Shown here: positions 8,236 to 16,883 of the stretch, piece after piece
Numbering within the stretch: the stretch's first letter is position 1
Layout: every line of letters begins with the position of its first letter
NCBI GenBank assembly: GCA_030616165.1
Contig: JAUWXV010000012.1
Coordinates: 1 to 31,553 of the forward strand
From: a bacterium
GTDB taxonomy: Bacteria > SM23-31 > JAUVVT01
Direction: 5' to 3'
DNA length: 31,553 nucleotides
Position numbers and translations under genes: made by a program
The notes under the pieces: model-generated
What the model saw: the letters and a program-made list of their open reading frames with translations, nothing else
What the model was told of the DNA's origin: nothing
Databases searched by the model: none

Positions 8236-9216
8236 ATGCCTAAAGGTAATACATTAGAGGTAATAGATTTAAAGAAATATTTTCCAATCAAAACGGGATT
8301 CTTTACGAAAGTTTTAGGATATTTAAAAGCGGTGGATGGTGTAAGTTTTTCGATTAAGTCGGGTGAAACATTGGGACTTGTTGGTGAATCTGGATGTGGT
8401 AAAACAACCACAGGAATGTTAATTTTAAGACTTATTGAGAAAACCGACGGCAAAGTTTTATATAATGGTGAGAATATATCTGATTTAAAGGATGATAAAG
8501 GTTTTAGAAAAATATTTCAGGTGATTTTCCAGAATCCATACAGTTCACTTAATCCACGCATTAAGATTGGTTCAATGCTTGCTGAGATTTTGAGATTTCA
8601 TAAAGTTACCTCAGGGAGAGAATTGAAAGAGAAAGTTAAGAAGATTTTATTGGACGTTGGTATATCTCCTTCCGATGCTGACAAGTATCCTTATGAGTTT
8701 TCCGGAGGGCAGCGTCAGAGGATAGTTATAGCGAGGGCTATTTCTTTAAATCCGGAGTTTATAGTCGCAGATGAGCCAGTTTCTGCTTTAGATGTATCTG
8801 TACAGGCTCAGATTATTAATCTACTCAAAGATTTGAAAGAATTGTTGAATTTAACATTCCTTTTTATCTCTCATAATTTGAGCGTAATAAGACAGGTGAG
8901 CGATAATGTTGCAGTGATGTACCTTGGGAAGATAGTTGAAATAGCAAGTTGTGATGAGTTGTTCAAACATCCAGCACATCCATATACTAAAGCCCTTTTG
9001 TCCGCTGTTCCAGTTCTGAACCCGGAGGAAAAAACAAGTAAAATAACTTTGAAAGGGGACATACCCAATCCAGCCAATACTCCATCTGGATGTTATTTTC
9101 ATCCAAGATGCGGATATGCTATGGAAAAATGTAAAGCAGATGTTCCTAACTTGAAGAAATTATCAGATAATCATAAGGTTAGCTGCCTTATGAACAGCGG
9201 ATATGGAATTAGTTAA
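8236..9216 (+). CDS. Oligopeptide/dipeptide ABC transporter ATPase (OppF/DppF type)
   Basis: Cytoplasmic ATPase that would energise a peptide importer. The 326 residues show Walker [10 protein letters not shown] (50-58), Q-loop near 99, signature F-S-G-G-Q-R-Q-R (155-162), Walker B E-F-I-V-A-D-E-P (174-181) and the H-loop (I-S-H-N). The C-terminal oligopeptide/dipeptide domain has H-P-Y-T-K-A-L-L and four Cys (286, 292, 299, 317), typical of OppD/OppF-like subunits. No permease, partner ATPase or binding protein lies nearby, so it must work with subunits encoded elsewhere. The ATG at 8236 has only a weak AAAG-type ribosome-binding site. Substrate not determinable here. Confidence 0.92.
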   Translation: MPKGNTLEVIDLKKYFPIKTGFFTKVLGYLKAVDGVSFSIKSGETLGLVGESGCGKTTTGMLILRLIEKTDGKVLYNGENISDLKDDKGFRKIFQVIFQNPYSSLNPRIKIGSMLAEILRFHKVTSGRELKEKVKKILLDVGISPSDADKYPYEFSGGQRQRIVIARAISLNPEFIVADEPVSALDVSVQAQIINLLKDLKELLNLTFLFISHNLSVIRQVSDNVAVMYLGKIVEIASCDELFKHPAHPYTKALLSAVPVLNPEEKTSKITLKGDIPNPANTPSGCYFHPRCGYAMEKCKADVPNLKKLSDNHKVSCLMNSGYGIS

Positions 9217-9226
9217 AATAGTTGAT

Positions 9227-9424
9227 TTAAAATTTAATTTATATTAAATTAATTTGTGATGGTGCGTCAGACATAGGTGTCTAATAATAACAATAGACAG
9301 ACAGGAATGTCTGTCGTACTTGGTTAAAATTTAATTTATGTTAAATTAATTTTGTGATGGTGCGTCAGACATAGGTGTCTAATAATAATAACAATAGACA
9401 GACAGGAATGTCTGTCCTACTTGC
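9227..9424. repeat. Tandem duplication (two ~100-bp units) with hairpins
   Basis: Copy 1 (9227-9323) and copy 2 (9324-9424) are nearly identical. They differ by point changes (ATATT/ATGTT) and an extra T and AAT. Each unit has an AT palindrome, GTGCGTCAGACA-TAGG-TGTCT, and a GACAGACA-GGAA-TGTCTGTC hairpin (9296-9315; 9397-9416) followed by GTAC or CTAC. The same GACAGACA hairpin occurs twice at 14997-15091. These units fill most of the 300-bp gap between the ATPase and the zinc-ribbon gene. Confidence 0.85.
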
Positions 9425-9516
9425 AAATTTTGAAAAAATATTGCATAAAAGACTTTATTATTTTAATAGAAGTAAAAATTATGATTATATATAAGAAGTG
9501 AGGTGGAGGTATTGCT

Positions 9517-9708
9517 ATGGAGAATATATATCCAGAATGCCAGAAGTGTGCAACCGGCGTATTAGTCCCTCTTTCAGATTATGGAAGGGATGGGGCAACT
9601 ATTCAATATAAAGCCTGGGTTTGCACTAATCCCAATTGCGGATTTAATATCAGAATTGATAATGGTGAACTCAGCATAGGAAGAAGTATAAGCCATTCAA
9701 AAAAGTAA
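9517..9708 (+). CDS. Small zinc-ribbon protein, function unknown
   Basis: A 63-residue protein with a strong ribosome-binding site (GAGGTGGAGGT ahead of ATG). It has CxxC at 8-11 and C-x4-C at 36-41, consistent with one zinc ribbon. Between them lies a Y-G-R-D-G segment, and a short basic tail ends S-H-S-K-K. I do not recognise a named family. It stands alone between a repeat-filled gap and the CdaR-like gene, in the same direction as both neighbours. The good Shine-Dalgarno sequence and paired cysteines argue that it is real. It could bind nucleic acid or a partner protein. Confidence 0.7.
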   Translation: MENIYPECQKCATGVLVPLSDYGRDGATIQYKAWVCTNPNCGFNIRIDNGELSIGRSISHSKK

Positions 9709-9827
9709 GACTTTGTTCTATATATTTTGTTTAATTTATTTGTTTATTATAAATAAGTTATAATAATAAAATAGTTTTATTAAAATTTAGAAATTTTGTA
9801 ATTATTTAAATAATAATAAATTATGAC

Positions 9828-10787
9828 ATGTATGATTTAATAAAGAAAGCAGGAAATATCAAATTCAAAACGATATTCATATCGTTAATAATTTCCTTTT
9901 TTTTGTGGCTGTATGTAAAACTTGGGGATACATATGTATATCAGATGGATATTCCTATAGTTCCCATTAATATACAAAGTGATAAAGTATTAAAAAATGA
10001 GATACCCCCATATGCTACTATAAGGTTAGAGGGGAAAGGCAGCAGTTTGATGGGACTCCTTCTACTATGGAGATCAAAAGTAGAATTTCATCTTGATCTC
10101 TCGACAATAAATTTTAGCTGGGAATGTAATTTAAATGAATATATAAAATGGGTGAAATTACCAGGAGGATATGAGAAAATCGTGGTGGATGAAATAATCA
10201 CTCCAGAGGTGGTATCAATTGAACTTGAAAATCTTGCAAAAAGAAAGGTGCGGATATCTTCGGAAAATATTAAGGTTCAGACTTTAGAACATTATGTTCA
10301 GGTGGGAGAAATCAAGTTTGAACCGGATTCGGTAGTCATCTTTGGACCAGAATCAAGAATAATTAAAATAGAAAGTATTGATACAGAGTTTAAAGAATAT
10401 AAAGATAAAAAGAGACCAATTAGAGGAGATTATGTTAATATAAAAAAAGTTTATGAAAGTATATTCAGTTATGATATTAATGGGACGAATGTTAATATTG
10501 ATATACAGGTTATTGGTGAGAGGACCCTTGAGGCTGTGGATGTTGAAGTAACCAATGTTCCAGCGGGTTACAGGGTAAGGGTGGAACCTGGAACGATAAA
10601 TTTGATAATTAGAGGGGGCAATAACTTTATATATGAGGTAAATAAGGAGGATATAAAAGCAGAGATTCCCTGGAAAAAGGAATGGAGGAGGTATCGTGAA
10701 TATAGGGAAAAATTGGTAGTTAGGCATCCTAAAGATATTATTTCATACGAGGAACTTCCCAAAGTTTTCACTGTTATAATTGGATAG
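9828..10787 (+). CDS. YbbR-domain membrane protein (CdaR-like)
   Basis: A 319-residue protein with one N-terminal membrane helix (about 13-31) and a long extracytoplasmic part. YbbR-like segments are visible near 60-75 (A-T-I-R-L-E-G-K-G) and 165-190 (V-V-I-F-G-P-E-S-R). In Firmicutes, YbbR proteins (CdaR) regulate the diadenylate cyclase CdaA; no cyclase gene is in this window, so that role is not established here. It lies 26 nt upstream of tsaD in the same direction and is likely co-transcribed with it. No clear Shine-Dalgarno precedes the ATG. Confidence 0.75.
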   Translation: MYDLIKKAGNIKFKTIFISLIISFFLWLYVKLGDTYVYQMDIPIVPINIQSDKVLKNEIPPYATIRLEGKGSSLMGLLLLWRSKVEFHLDLSTINFSWECNLNEYIKWVKLPGGYEKIVVDEIITPEVVSIELENLAKRKVRISSENIKVQTLEHYVQVGEIKFEPDSVVIFGPESRIIKIESIDTEFKEYKDKKRPIRGDYVNIKKVYESIFSYDINGTNVNIDIQVIGERTLEAVDVEVTNVPAGYRVRVEPGTINLIIRGGNNFIYEVNKEDIKAEIPWKKEWRRYREYREKLVVRHPKDIISYEELPKVFTVIIG

Positions 10788-10813
10788 CAGTTGATTTTAA
10801 AATAAAATTAATT

Positions 10814-11821
10814 ATGTGGAATTCATATAAAGTTCTCGGGATTGAGACATCATGTGATGAAACAGCGGCTGCTGTAATTAGTGATGATATCCTCCTTTCA
10901 AACATAATATTCAGTCAAACAATCCACAGTAAATATGGTGGAGTAGTGCCTGAACTGGCATCAAGGTCTCATCAGAAGAATATTATTTCTATAATAAGTA
11001 GAGCATTAAATGAGGCAGGTATAAATAAAAAAGAAATTGATGGTATAGCAGTTACCAGAGGTCCTGGTCTTATGGGTTCACTTCTTGTAGGATTGAGTTT
11101 TGCTCAAGCACTTTCCATCAGTTTTGGTATCCCCTGCATAGGTGTCAATCACCTTGAGGCGCATATATGGGCTGCTGCTGTTGAAGACAAGGGTATAAAG
11201 CCTCCATTTATATCTCTTCTCATTTCTGGTGGACATACACAGCTTATATATGTAAAAGAGTTCAGTGTTTATAAAACACTCGGCAGAACGAGAGATGATG
11301 CTTGTGGTGAGGCTTTTGATAAAGTTGCTAAATTGCTGGGTCTCGGTTATCCCGGTGGTCAGAAGATTGATAATCTCGCAAAAAAGGGTAATACAAATTA
11401 TCACAGATTCCCGAAACTTGGACCAAAGGGAAATAACTATGACTTTAGTTTCAGCGGAATTAAAACTGCCGTTCTTTATTATCTTGACAGTATACCAGAA
11501 GAGACAAAAATTGAGCATATTAATGATATTTGTGCGAGTTTTCAGATTAGTATAGTAGAGGTTCTTGTTGCTAAGACATTTAAAGCTTTGAAAGATACTG
11601 GATGCAGGAGGCTTGTGCTTGCTGGTGGGGTGGCAGCTAACAGTATGCTTATTGAAAAGATGAAAGAAAGAGCAAGTGAAGAGAAGATAAAACTTTTCTA
11701 TCCTTCTCCTATATTATGTACAGATAATGCAGGTATGGTTGCGTATGCTGGAATGAAATATTTGAAAAAAGGGGTATCTTCAGAGATGGGAATTAAACCT
11801 GAACCTATGCTCAATATTTAA
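10814..11821 (+). CDS. tsaD: tRNA N6-adenosine threonylcarbamoyltransferase (TsaD)
   Basis: Transfers the threonylcarbamoyl group to A37 of tRNAs that read ANN codons, as part of the TsaB/D/E complex in the cytoplasm. The 335 residues have the family opening G-I-E-T-S-C-D-E-T, the metal-binding H113-x3-H117 in N-H-L-E-A-H, S-G-G-H-T-Q-L, and the late motifs L-A-G-G-V-A-A-N-S and C-T-D-N-A-G-M-V-A-Y-A-G. Length is normal. The ATG at 10814 has no obvious Shine-Dalgarno, like the preceding CdaR-like gene. A MITE-like element begins 3 nt after the stop. Confidence 0.97.
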   Translation: MWNSYKVLGIETSCDETAAAVISDDILLSNIIFSQTIHSKYGGVVPELASRSHQKNIISIISRALNEAGINKKEIDGIAVTRGPGLMGSLLVGLSFAQALSISFGIPCIGVNHLEAHIWAAAVEDKGIKPPFISLLISGGHTQLIYVKEFSVYKTLGRTRDDACGEAFDKVAKLLGLGYPGGQKIDNLAKKGNTNYHRFPKLGPKGNNYDFSFSGIKTAVLYYLDSIPEETKIEHINDICASFQISIVEVLVAKTFKALKDTGCRRLVLAGGVAANSMLIEKMKERASEEKIKLFYPSPILCTDNAGMVAYAGMKYLKKGVSSEMGIKPEPMLNI

Positions 11822-11823
11822 AC

Positions 11824-12007
11824 CTGCTTTCTTTGAAAGATGAGTCGGCAAAAAACGAAAATTTAGCAAGGACAACCCGAGGGTTGTCCCTACATGGTTA
11901 TGAAAACTAAAGTAAATCAATATATTACAGTTGAACTTATTTTAGAAAAAAGATTTAAAAACATAACTTTTAGACTTTTTGCCGTTTTATCTTGAAAAAG
12001 AAGTAAG
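11824..12007. mobile_element. MITE-like element A carrying a GTAG-foot hairpin
   Basis: A 184-bp element. The left end (CTGCTTTCTTTGAAAGAT, then CGGCAAAAA) is an imperfect inverted repeat of the right end (TTTTTGCCG near 11978, then ATCTTGAAAAAGAAGTAAG). Inside is a perfect hairpin GGACAACCC-GA-GGGTTGTCC (11870-11889) followed by CTAC. An AT-rich stretch contains TTACAGTTGAA and AAAAGATTTAAAAA, which recur in element B at 20224. No coding capacity, so it would depend on a transposase elsewhere. Confidence 0.65.
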
Positions 12008-12037
12008 TGAAGGATTTTTATAAAACAAAGAGAACAG

Positions 12038-14221
12038 ATGTTTGGTTATATTGAAGCAAATTTAAAACTTATATACAATGTGTTATATCTTGTTTTATTA
12101 ATTATTGCATCAGTGGGTATATCATATTTTTTATACAGAAAGACAAATCCGCCAGTTTCTCCATTTTACAAATCCTTATTAATATTACTTCGCGGTATCG
12201 CTCTTTCACTCATTTTGCTTATATTCTTTGAACCGATTTTCAGCATTACAAAAATAATCCATAAAAAAGCTAATTATATAGTTTTGATTGATAATTCTTC
12301 AAGTGCTGGAATAAAGGATAATAAATATGATAGAAAATCTGTCATCAAAAATATACTCTCTGAGACGGATTTTGATGATTTAGCAAAAAAGTGTGATTTG
12401 AATTATTATCTTTTTTCAAATATAGTTAAAAAAATCTCAAAGGAGGATACTCTCGATTTTTTGGGTGAAGGGACAAATATTGGGAAAGCACTGAAAGAAG
12501 TTATGGAACAGAATAATGAAAATGAGCCTGCGGGAATAATTCTTATAACAGATGGGATATATAATTTAGGTGAAAATCCTGTAAATACTGCAAAGGGGCT
12601 GAGAGTTCCTGCATATACAGTTGGAGTCGGTGATTCCTCCGAACAGAAGGATATATTGATAAAAAATATAATATTCAATCGAATTACTTATATTAACAAT
12701 AAAGTCAGTGTTGATGTATTAATAAGAAATATTGGATTTCAGGGCGAAAAGAGTACAATCACTTTGTCAGATGGGTCGGAGGTTCTTGATACCAGAGTTG
12801 TTGAATTGCCTGAAAATATGCGAGAAAAAATAGTATCTCTTGAATTTATTGCAAATAGAGAAGGTTTGAATGAATATAAACTATCCCTGATGCCGGTTAG
12901 CGGTGAGTCAATCCTTGAAAATAATCAGAGGAGTTTTTTTATAAAAGCTTTGAAGAATAAAATAAGAATTCTTTTAATAGGTGGAAGACCCGATACTGAT
13001 TATGGATTTCTGGTTAGAGCACTTTCAAAGGATGAAAATATAGAATTGACAGCATTTGTAGAAAAAAGGGGGGGGAATCTGTTTAGTTATGATAATTCAA
13101 TTTTCCCTGAAAATTTAGATAGTTTTGATGTTGTTTTTTTTATTTTTTATCCAACCGACAATACTTCGATTAAACATTTTGAAATTTTGAGAGAGGAAAT
13201 AGAGAAAAGAAGGCTTCCGCTATTTGTTATGATTGGCAAAACCGGTCTGCAAAATGGGATTAATTTACTTCGGAATTTGATTCCTCTTGAATCCAGCATA
13301 GTAACAAATATTGAGTTTGAGGCTTATGTAAAATTGACAGAAGAAGGAAAGAATCATCCGGTAATGCGAATGATGGATATGAATATTGACAATTTAAATA
13401 TATGGAAAAATATGCCTCCGTTTTATTATTCGGGAAAAAATTTTGTGCCAAAAGAGGGGAATAAAGTCCTCGCGGTGATAGATAACGGGAGAACAAAAAT
13501 TGTAAAGAATCATCCAAATATACCTTTTATTTCATCTTCTATTATTGGTGAAAGGAAATATATTTTTACAAACGGATATGGATTGTGGAGATGGGATTTG
13601 CTTTTGAAGGATGATGATAAGTTTGCAGGTGTCTATGACAAATTTTTCGGTAACACTGTTAGATGGCTGGTTAACCGCGAAGAAGAAAAAAGGGTTAGAA
13701 TTTATACTGATAAAGAGGTTTATAACAGCGGTGAAGATGTTTTGATAAGTGCGCAAGTGTATGATGATAATTATTACCCGATTGGGAATGCGGAAGTAAA
13801 GGTATTAGTTAATAAAGATGATTTGATACTTGAAAGAATTTTGGATAACGTTGGGGGTGGTAATTATCAGGGGGAACTTGAAATAATTGAACCCGGAAAT
13901 TATAAATATAGTGGAGAAGCAAACTATTATGAGCGAAAAATCGGGGAAGACAGTGGAGAATTTTCTGTTGGAAAATTCAGCATAGAAATGCTAAATACAA
14001 GAATGAGAAGCGATATCCTGAAAAGTATTTCTCAAGTAAGTAATGGAAAATTTTATTCTCCAGAGAAAATTCAAAACCTTTTTAATGATTTATCTAATAA
14101 AAGAATAGAATTAACTGAAAATAATGAGATAGAAATCTATAATAAAGGAACTCTTATGATAATAATTGTCATTTTATTATCTTGCGAATGGTTTGTGAGA
14201 AAGAGGCTGGGGATGCTGTGA
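12038..14221 (+). CDS. Membrane VWA-domain protein, function unknown
   Basis: A 727-residue protein with two N-terminal membrane helices (about 11-32 and 45-66) and one near the C-terminus (about 705-720). A von Willebrand A domain begins near 80 with a full MIDAS: D85-x-S87-x-S89 in L-I-D-N-S-S-S-A, the Thr in G-T-N-I-G-K-A-L, and the Asp in I-T-D-G. A middle region (about 310-580; K-I-R-I-L-L-I-G-G-R-P-D) resembles the glutamine-amidotransferase-like fold seen in related proteins of Bacteroidetes-type bacteria. A beta-rich, CARDB/bacterial-Ig-like part follows (R-I-Y-T-D-K-E-V-Y-N-S-G-E-D). Role unknown; metal-dependent binding of an envelope partner is plausible. Confidence 0.8.
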   Translation: MFGYIEANLKLIYNVLYLVLLIIASVGISYFLYRKTNPPVSPFYKSLLILLRGIALSLILLIFFEPIFSITKIIHKKANYIVLIDNSSSAGIKDNKYDRKSVIKNILSETDFDDLAKKCDLNYYLFSNIVKKISKEDTLDFLGEGTNIGKALKEVMEQNNENEPAGIILITDGIYNLGENPVNTAKGLRVPAYTVGVGDSSEQKDILIKNIIFNRITYINNKVSVDVLIRNIGFQGEKSTITLSDGSEVLDTRVVELPENMREKIVSLEFIANREGLNEYKLSLMPVSGESILENNQRSFFIKALKNKIRILLIGGRPDTDYGFLVRALSKDENIELTAFVEKRGGNLFSYDNSIFPENLDSFDVVFFIFYPTDNTSIKHFEILREEIEKRRLPLFVMIGKTGLQNGINLLRNLIPLESSIVTNIEFEAYVKLTEEGKNHPVMRMMDMNIDNLNIWKNMPPFYYSGKNFVPKEGNKVLAVIDNGRTKIVKNHPNIPFISSSIIGERKYIFTNGYGLWRWDLLLKDDDKFAGVYDKFFGNTVRWLVNREEEKRVRIYTDKEVYNSGEDVLISAQVYDDNYYPIGNAEVKVLVNKDDLILERILDNVGGGNYQGELEIIEPGNYKYSGEANYYERKIGEDSGEFSVGKFSIEMLNTRMRSDILKSISQVSNGKFYSPEKIQNLFNDLSNKRIELTENNEIEIYNKGTLMIIIVILLSCEWFVRKRLGML

Positions 14222-14265
14222 TTGTTAATTAAGTGTAAAAATCCAACTTTTTTTATATTGACACT

Positions 14266-14288
14266 AAAAAGACAAAAATGTCTTTTTT
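14266..14288 (+). terminator. Likely intrinsic terminator after the VWA gene
   Basis: AAAAAGACA (14266-14274) pairs with TGTCTTTTT (14279-14287), with the T run continuing to 14288. The stem is AT-rich and so weak, but its position 45 nt past the stop is right. Confidence 0.5.
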
Positions 14289-14390
14289 ATCGAATGTAAA
14301 ATTATGTGAAAAAAAATCAGACGGTTTTTTTATATTATAAGCATTTTTAAAAAATTTTGCTCAATAACTCTAAATTACAGGAATTATATA

Positions 14391-14957
14391 ATGAAGAATT
14401 TTATTTTACTTTTGTTAGTTATTATGTTGTATATAAGTTGTGCAACAAGGGAACCAGTGAGAAAAGAAGATGAAAAAGAGAAAGATGAGACTGAAGATAT
14501 TGTGATATTATTTGAGCCATTATCAATATTAAAAGATGATGTGGTTATTCCTCCACCAAAGTGGGAAGTAGAAAAGATTGATTATGATGCTCTTCTGCCG
14601 CCAGAACTTAAAATGGTAGATACATCACATATATCACTTGATGAGATGGTTCAAGGATTTAGAGTGCAGATTGGATTTTTTAAGCTCGTGGACTATGCAA
14701 TCGAATTATCTGACAAAGCAAGCAGTTTATTTGAAGAGGATGTCTATTTAGATTTTGCTGCTCCATTCCACAAAGTAAGGGTAGGAGACTGCGCTTCAAG
14801 GAAGGATGCTAATGCGCTTTTAGAAGAGGCAATTAATCTCGGTTTTTCCGATGCTTTTATAAATCCTACTACGGTCTATAAATATCCAGAACTAAGAAGA
14901 CAAAGAGAAGAAGAACTAAGAAAAGTCGAACAAGATACACTAAATGTCGAACCATAA
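14391..14957 (+). CDS. Lipoprotein with SPOR-like domain
   Basis: A 188-residue protein with a lipoprotein signal: hydrophobic residues 4-15 and a lipobox ending at Cys17 (L-Y-I-S-C). A charged Glu/Lys-rich linker (20-40) follows, then a SPOR-like domain at about 88-163 with F-R-V-Q-I-G-F-F and K-V-R-V-G-D-C-A-S-R-K-D-A-N. SPOR domains bind denuded glycan strands at the septum, so an envelope or division role is likely. The C-terminal tail is charged and helical-looking. ATG at 14391 lies after a terminator-like hairpin, so it is probably its own unit. Tandem hairpin repeats follow its stop. Confidence 0.8.
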   Translation: MKNFILLLLVIMLYISCATREPVRKEDEKEKDETEDIVILFEPLSILKDDVVIPPPKWEVEKIDYDALLPPELKMVDTSHISLDEMVQGFRVQIGFFKLVDYAIELSDKASSLFEEDVYLDFAAPFHKVRVGDCASRKDANALLEEAINLGFSDAFINPTTVYKYPELRRQREEELRKVEQDTLNVEP

Positions 14958-15129
14958 ATATAAACAGATTTACAAAGATAATTTTAACGTTTAAATGGAC
15001 AGACAGGAATGTCTGTCCTACCAGTTACAAATAGAATTAGATTTATAAAGATGATTTTAACGCTTAAATGGACAGACAGGAATGTCTGTCCTACCTGCCA
15101 TAAATAGAATTAGATTTATAAAGATGATT
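14950..15129. repeat. 73-bp tandem repeat with GACAGACA hairpins
   Basis: About two and a half copies of a 73-bp unit. Each full copy has AAATAnAAnnAGATTTAnAAAGAT-type sequence and then a hairpin GGACAGACA-GGAA-TGTCTGTCC (14997-15018; 15070-15091) followed by TAC. The third copy stops before its hairpin (about 15101-15130). The stem and loop match those at 9296 and 9397, but the flanking sequence differs. Confidence 0.85.
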
Positions 15130-15201
15130 TTAGCCATCCAGAATATTCGGAATAAGTTTAAAGTTTCTTTTCCACCAGAGGCGGATCCACCTGGGCGGAG
15201 G

Positions 15202-15225
15202 CTACTTTCTTTTCAAAGAAAGTAG
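15202..15225. terminator. Hairpin between convergent genes
   Basis: CTACTTTCTTT (15202-15212), loop TC, AAAGAAAGTAG (15215-15225): a perfect 11-bp stem ending 1 nt from the argH stop. Between convergent transcription units it could terminate both strands; on the minus strand it lacks a long T run, so this is moderate. It is the same repeat family as 446-471. Confidence 0.5.
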
Positions 15226-15226
15226 G

Positions 15227-16606
15227 TTATATTTTTAATCTTCTTTTAGCGGATGCTATCTGTTTTTTTACGGATTTTGTTGATGTGCTGCCCGAAGTTT
15301 TTTTTGATTCCACACTTTTCTTTATATTAATAACCTCATATATATCTTTTTTAAACAGTTCTGAGAATTTTTTATATTTTTCGATTGAGATTTCTGATAG
15401 TGGTATATTTTTTTCATCTGCATATCTGATAAGTTTGGCTATAACTTCGTGACTTTTTCTAAATGGCATTCCCTTTTTTACGAGGTAGTCTGATAAATCG
15501 GATGCAATCATATATTCATTAAATCCACTTTCAATTCTGCTGTGATTGATTTTTAATGTATTCAGTACACCCGTGAAAATTTTGACGCAGATAGAAAGGG
15601 TGTCAACAGTATCAAAAAGAGGTTCTTTATCTTCTTGCAGGTCTTTACAGTAAGTAAGAGGAAGACCTTTCAAAAGAGTCATCACCGATAGTAAATTTCC
15701 GAGGACTCTTGCGGTTTTGCCCCTTATGAGTTCGAGTGAATCAGGGTTTTTTTTCTGTGGAAGCATACTCGAACCGGTTGCAAAGGCATCATCTATCTCG
15801 ATGTATCCAAATTCATCGGATGACCATATTATAAAATCTTCTGCGTATCGGCTGAGGTGAATCATAATAATCCCGCAGGCTGATATAAACTCTACTATAA
15901 AATCCCTGTCACTGACAGCATCAATACTATTTTCGGAAATTGCGTTAAAATCAAGTAGTTCTGATAGAAGTTTTCTGTCAATTTCAAATGATGTGCCTGA
16001 GAGCGCTCCTGAGCCAAGGGGAAGAACACCTGTTCTTTTTATACAGTTTTTCAGTCTTTCTTTATCCCTTTCTACTGCCCAGAATAAAGACATAAAATAG
16101 TGTGACAAAAGGACAGGCTGTGCCTGCTTTAAATGTGTGTATCCCGGAACGATTGTCTTGATTTCTATTTCTGAAATTTTTATGATAATTTCCTGAAGTT
16201 TTGCAAGGTCTGAGATAACATCCTGTCCAGCCTTTTTGATGAACAATCTTGTGTCTGTTGCGACCTGGTCGTTTCTGCTTCTTCCTGTATGGAGTTTTTT
16301 GCCTGATGAACCAATTTTTTCTATCAGTCTTCTTTCAACAGCCATATGTATATCTTCATCCGTGGTGGAAATGATAAATCTTCCTTTATCGAATTCTTCT
16401 TTTATTTCGTTTAATCCGTTAATTATAAGGTTTCTTTCTTTCTGGTTTATTACATTTGCTTTTTTCAGTGCTTCAGCGTATGCTATACTTCCCTCAATAT
16501 CTTCTCTATACAGTCTTTGGTCAAATTTTATCGAGGAATTAAATTTTTCCATTAATGGAGAAGTTTCTTTTTTGAATCTTCCCTTCCAGGCTTTGTGTTT
16601 TTTCAT
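15227..16606 (-). CDS. argH: Argininosuccinate lyase
   Basis: Last step of arginine synthesis: splits argininosuccinate into arginine and fumarate. The 459 residues belong to the fumarase/aspartase superfamily, with the signature G-S-S-M-L-P-Q-K-K-N-P-D near 280-291 (mobile loop with catalytic Ser). H-T-G-R-S-R-N-D-Q-V-A-T-D lies near 106-118 and the catalytic-His region G-Y-T-H-L-K-Q-A-Q-P near 156-165. It starts at 16606 without a clear Shine-Dalgarno and lies 277 bp downstream of argG. That gap holds a repeat, so the pair may share a transcript only weakly. The C-terminus is Lys/Ser-rich. Confidence 0.97.
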   Translation of the reverse strand: MKKHKAWKGRFKKETSPLMEKFNSSIKFDQRLYREDIEGSIAYAEALKKANVINQKERNLIINGLNEIKEEFDKGRFIISTTDEDIHMAVERRLIEKIGSSGKKLHTGRSRNDQVATDTRLFIKKAGQDVISDLAKLQEIIIKISEIEIKTIVPGYTHLKQAQPVLLSHYFMSLFWAVERDKERLKNCIKRTGVLPLGSGALSGTSFEIDRKLLSELLDFNAISENSIDAVSDRDFIVEFISACGIIMIHLSRYAEDFIIWSSDEFGYIEIDDAFATGSSMLPQKKNPDSLELIRGKTARVLGNLLSVMTLLKGLPLTYCKDLQEDKEPLFDTVDTLSICVKIFTGVLNTLKINHSRIESGFNEYMIASDLSDYLVKKGMPFRKSHEVIAKLIRYADEKNIPLSEISIEKYKKFSELFKKDIYEVINIKKSVESKKTSGSTSTKSVKKQIASAKRRLKI

Positions 16607-16746
16607 TTTGTTTATCGATTTTTAGTCTACATAATTCACTAAATTTATTATCTTATTAGACAATTTACTGATATTATTAAAAATACCACAGAATTATCTT
16701 TAAAAACAGGTTCTATCCTGAAACAATCTCCGGTTATATTGCAATT

Positions 16747-16833
16747 GTTATTCTGAATTTGTTTCGGAATCTTTACTAATTTCATAATAATGCTGAGACA
16801 AGTTCAGGATGAAATAAATTCAGAATGGTAAAA
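16747..16833. repeat. TTCTGAA..GTTTC inverted-repeat element
   Basis: TTATTCTGAATTTGTTTCGG (from 16748) is an imperfect reverse complement of CTGAGACAAGTTCAGGATGA (from 16793), and another TTCAGAATGG follows at 16819. This resembles a widespread noncoding family based on the words TTCTGAACTTGTTTCAG. No ORF; it fills most of the argG-argH gap. Confidence 0.6.
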
Positions 16834-16883
16834 ACAGGATTTGTTAATAAATCATGTCAAGAAAGTAGTGTAAAAGATTTTTT

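Noticed and set aside
14950-15129. CRISPR array
   Set aside because: Only two and a half units, each nearly identical through the would-be spacer, and no cas genes; it is a tandem duplication.
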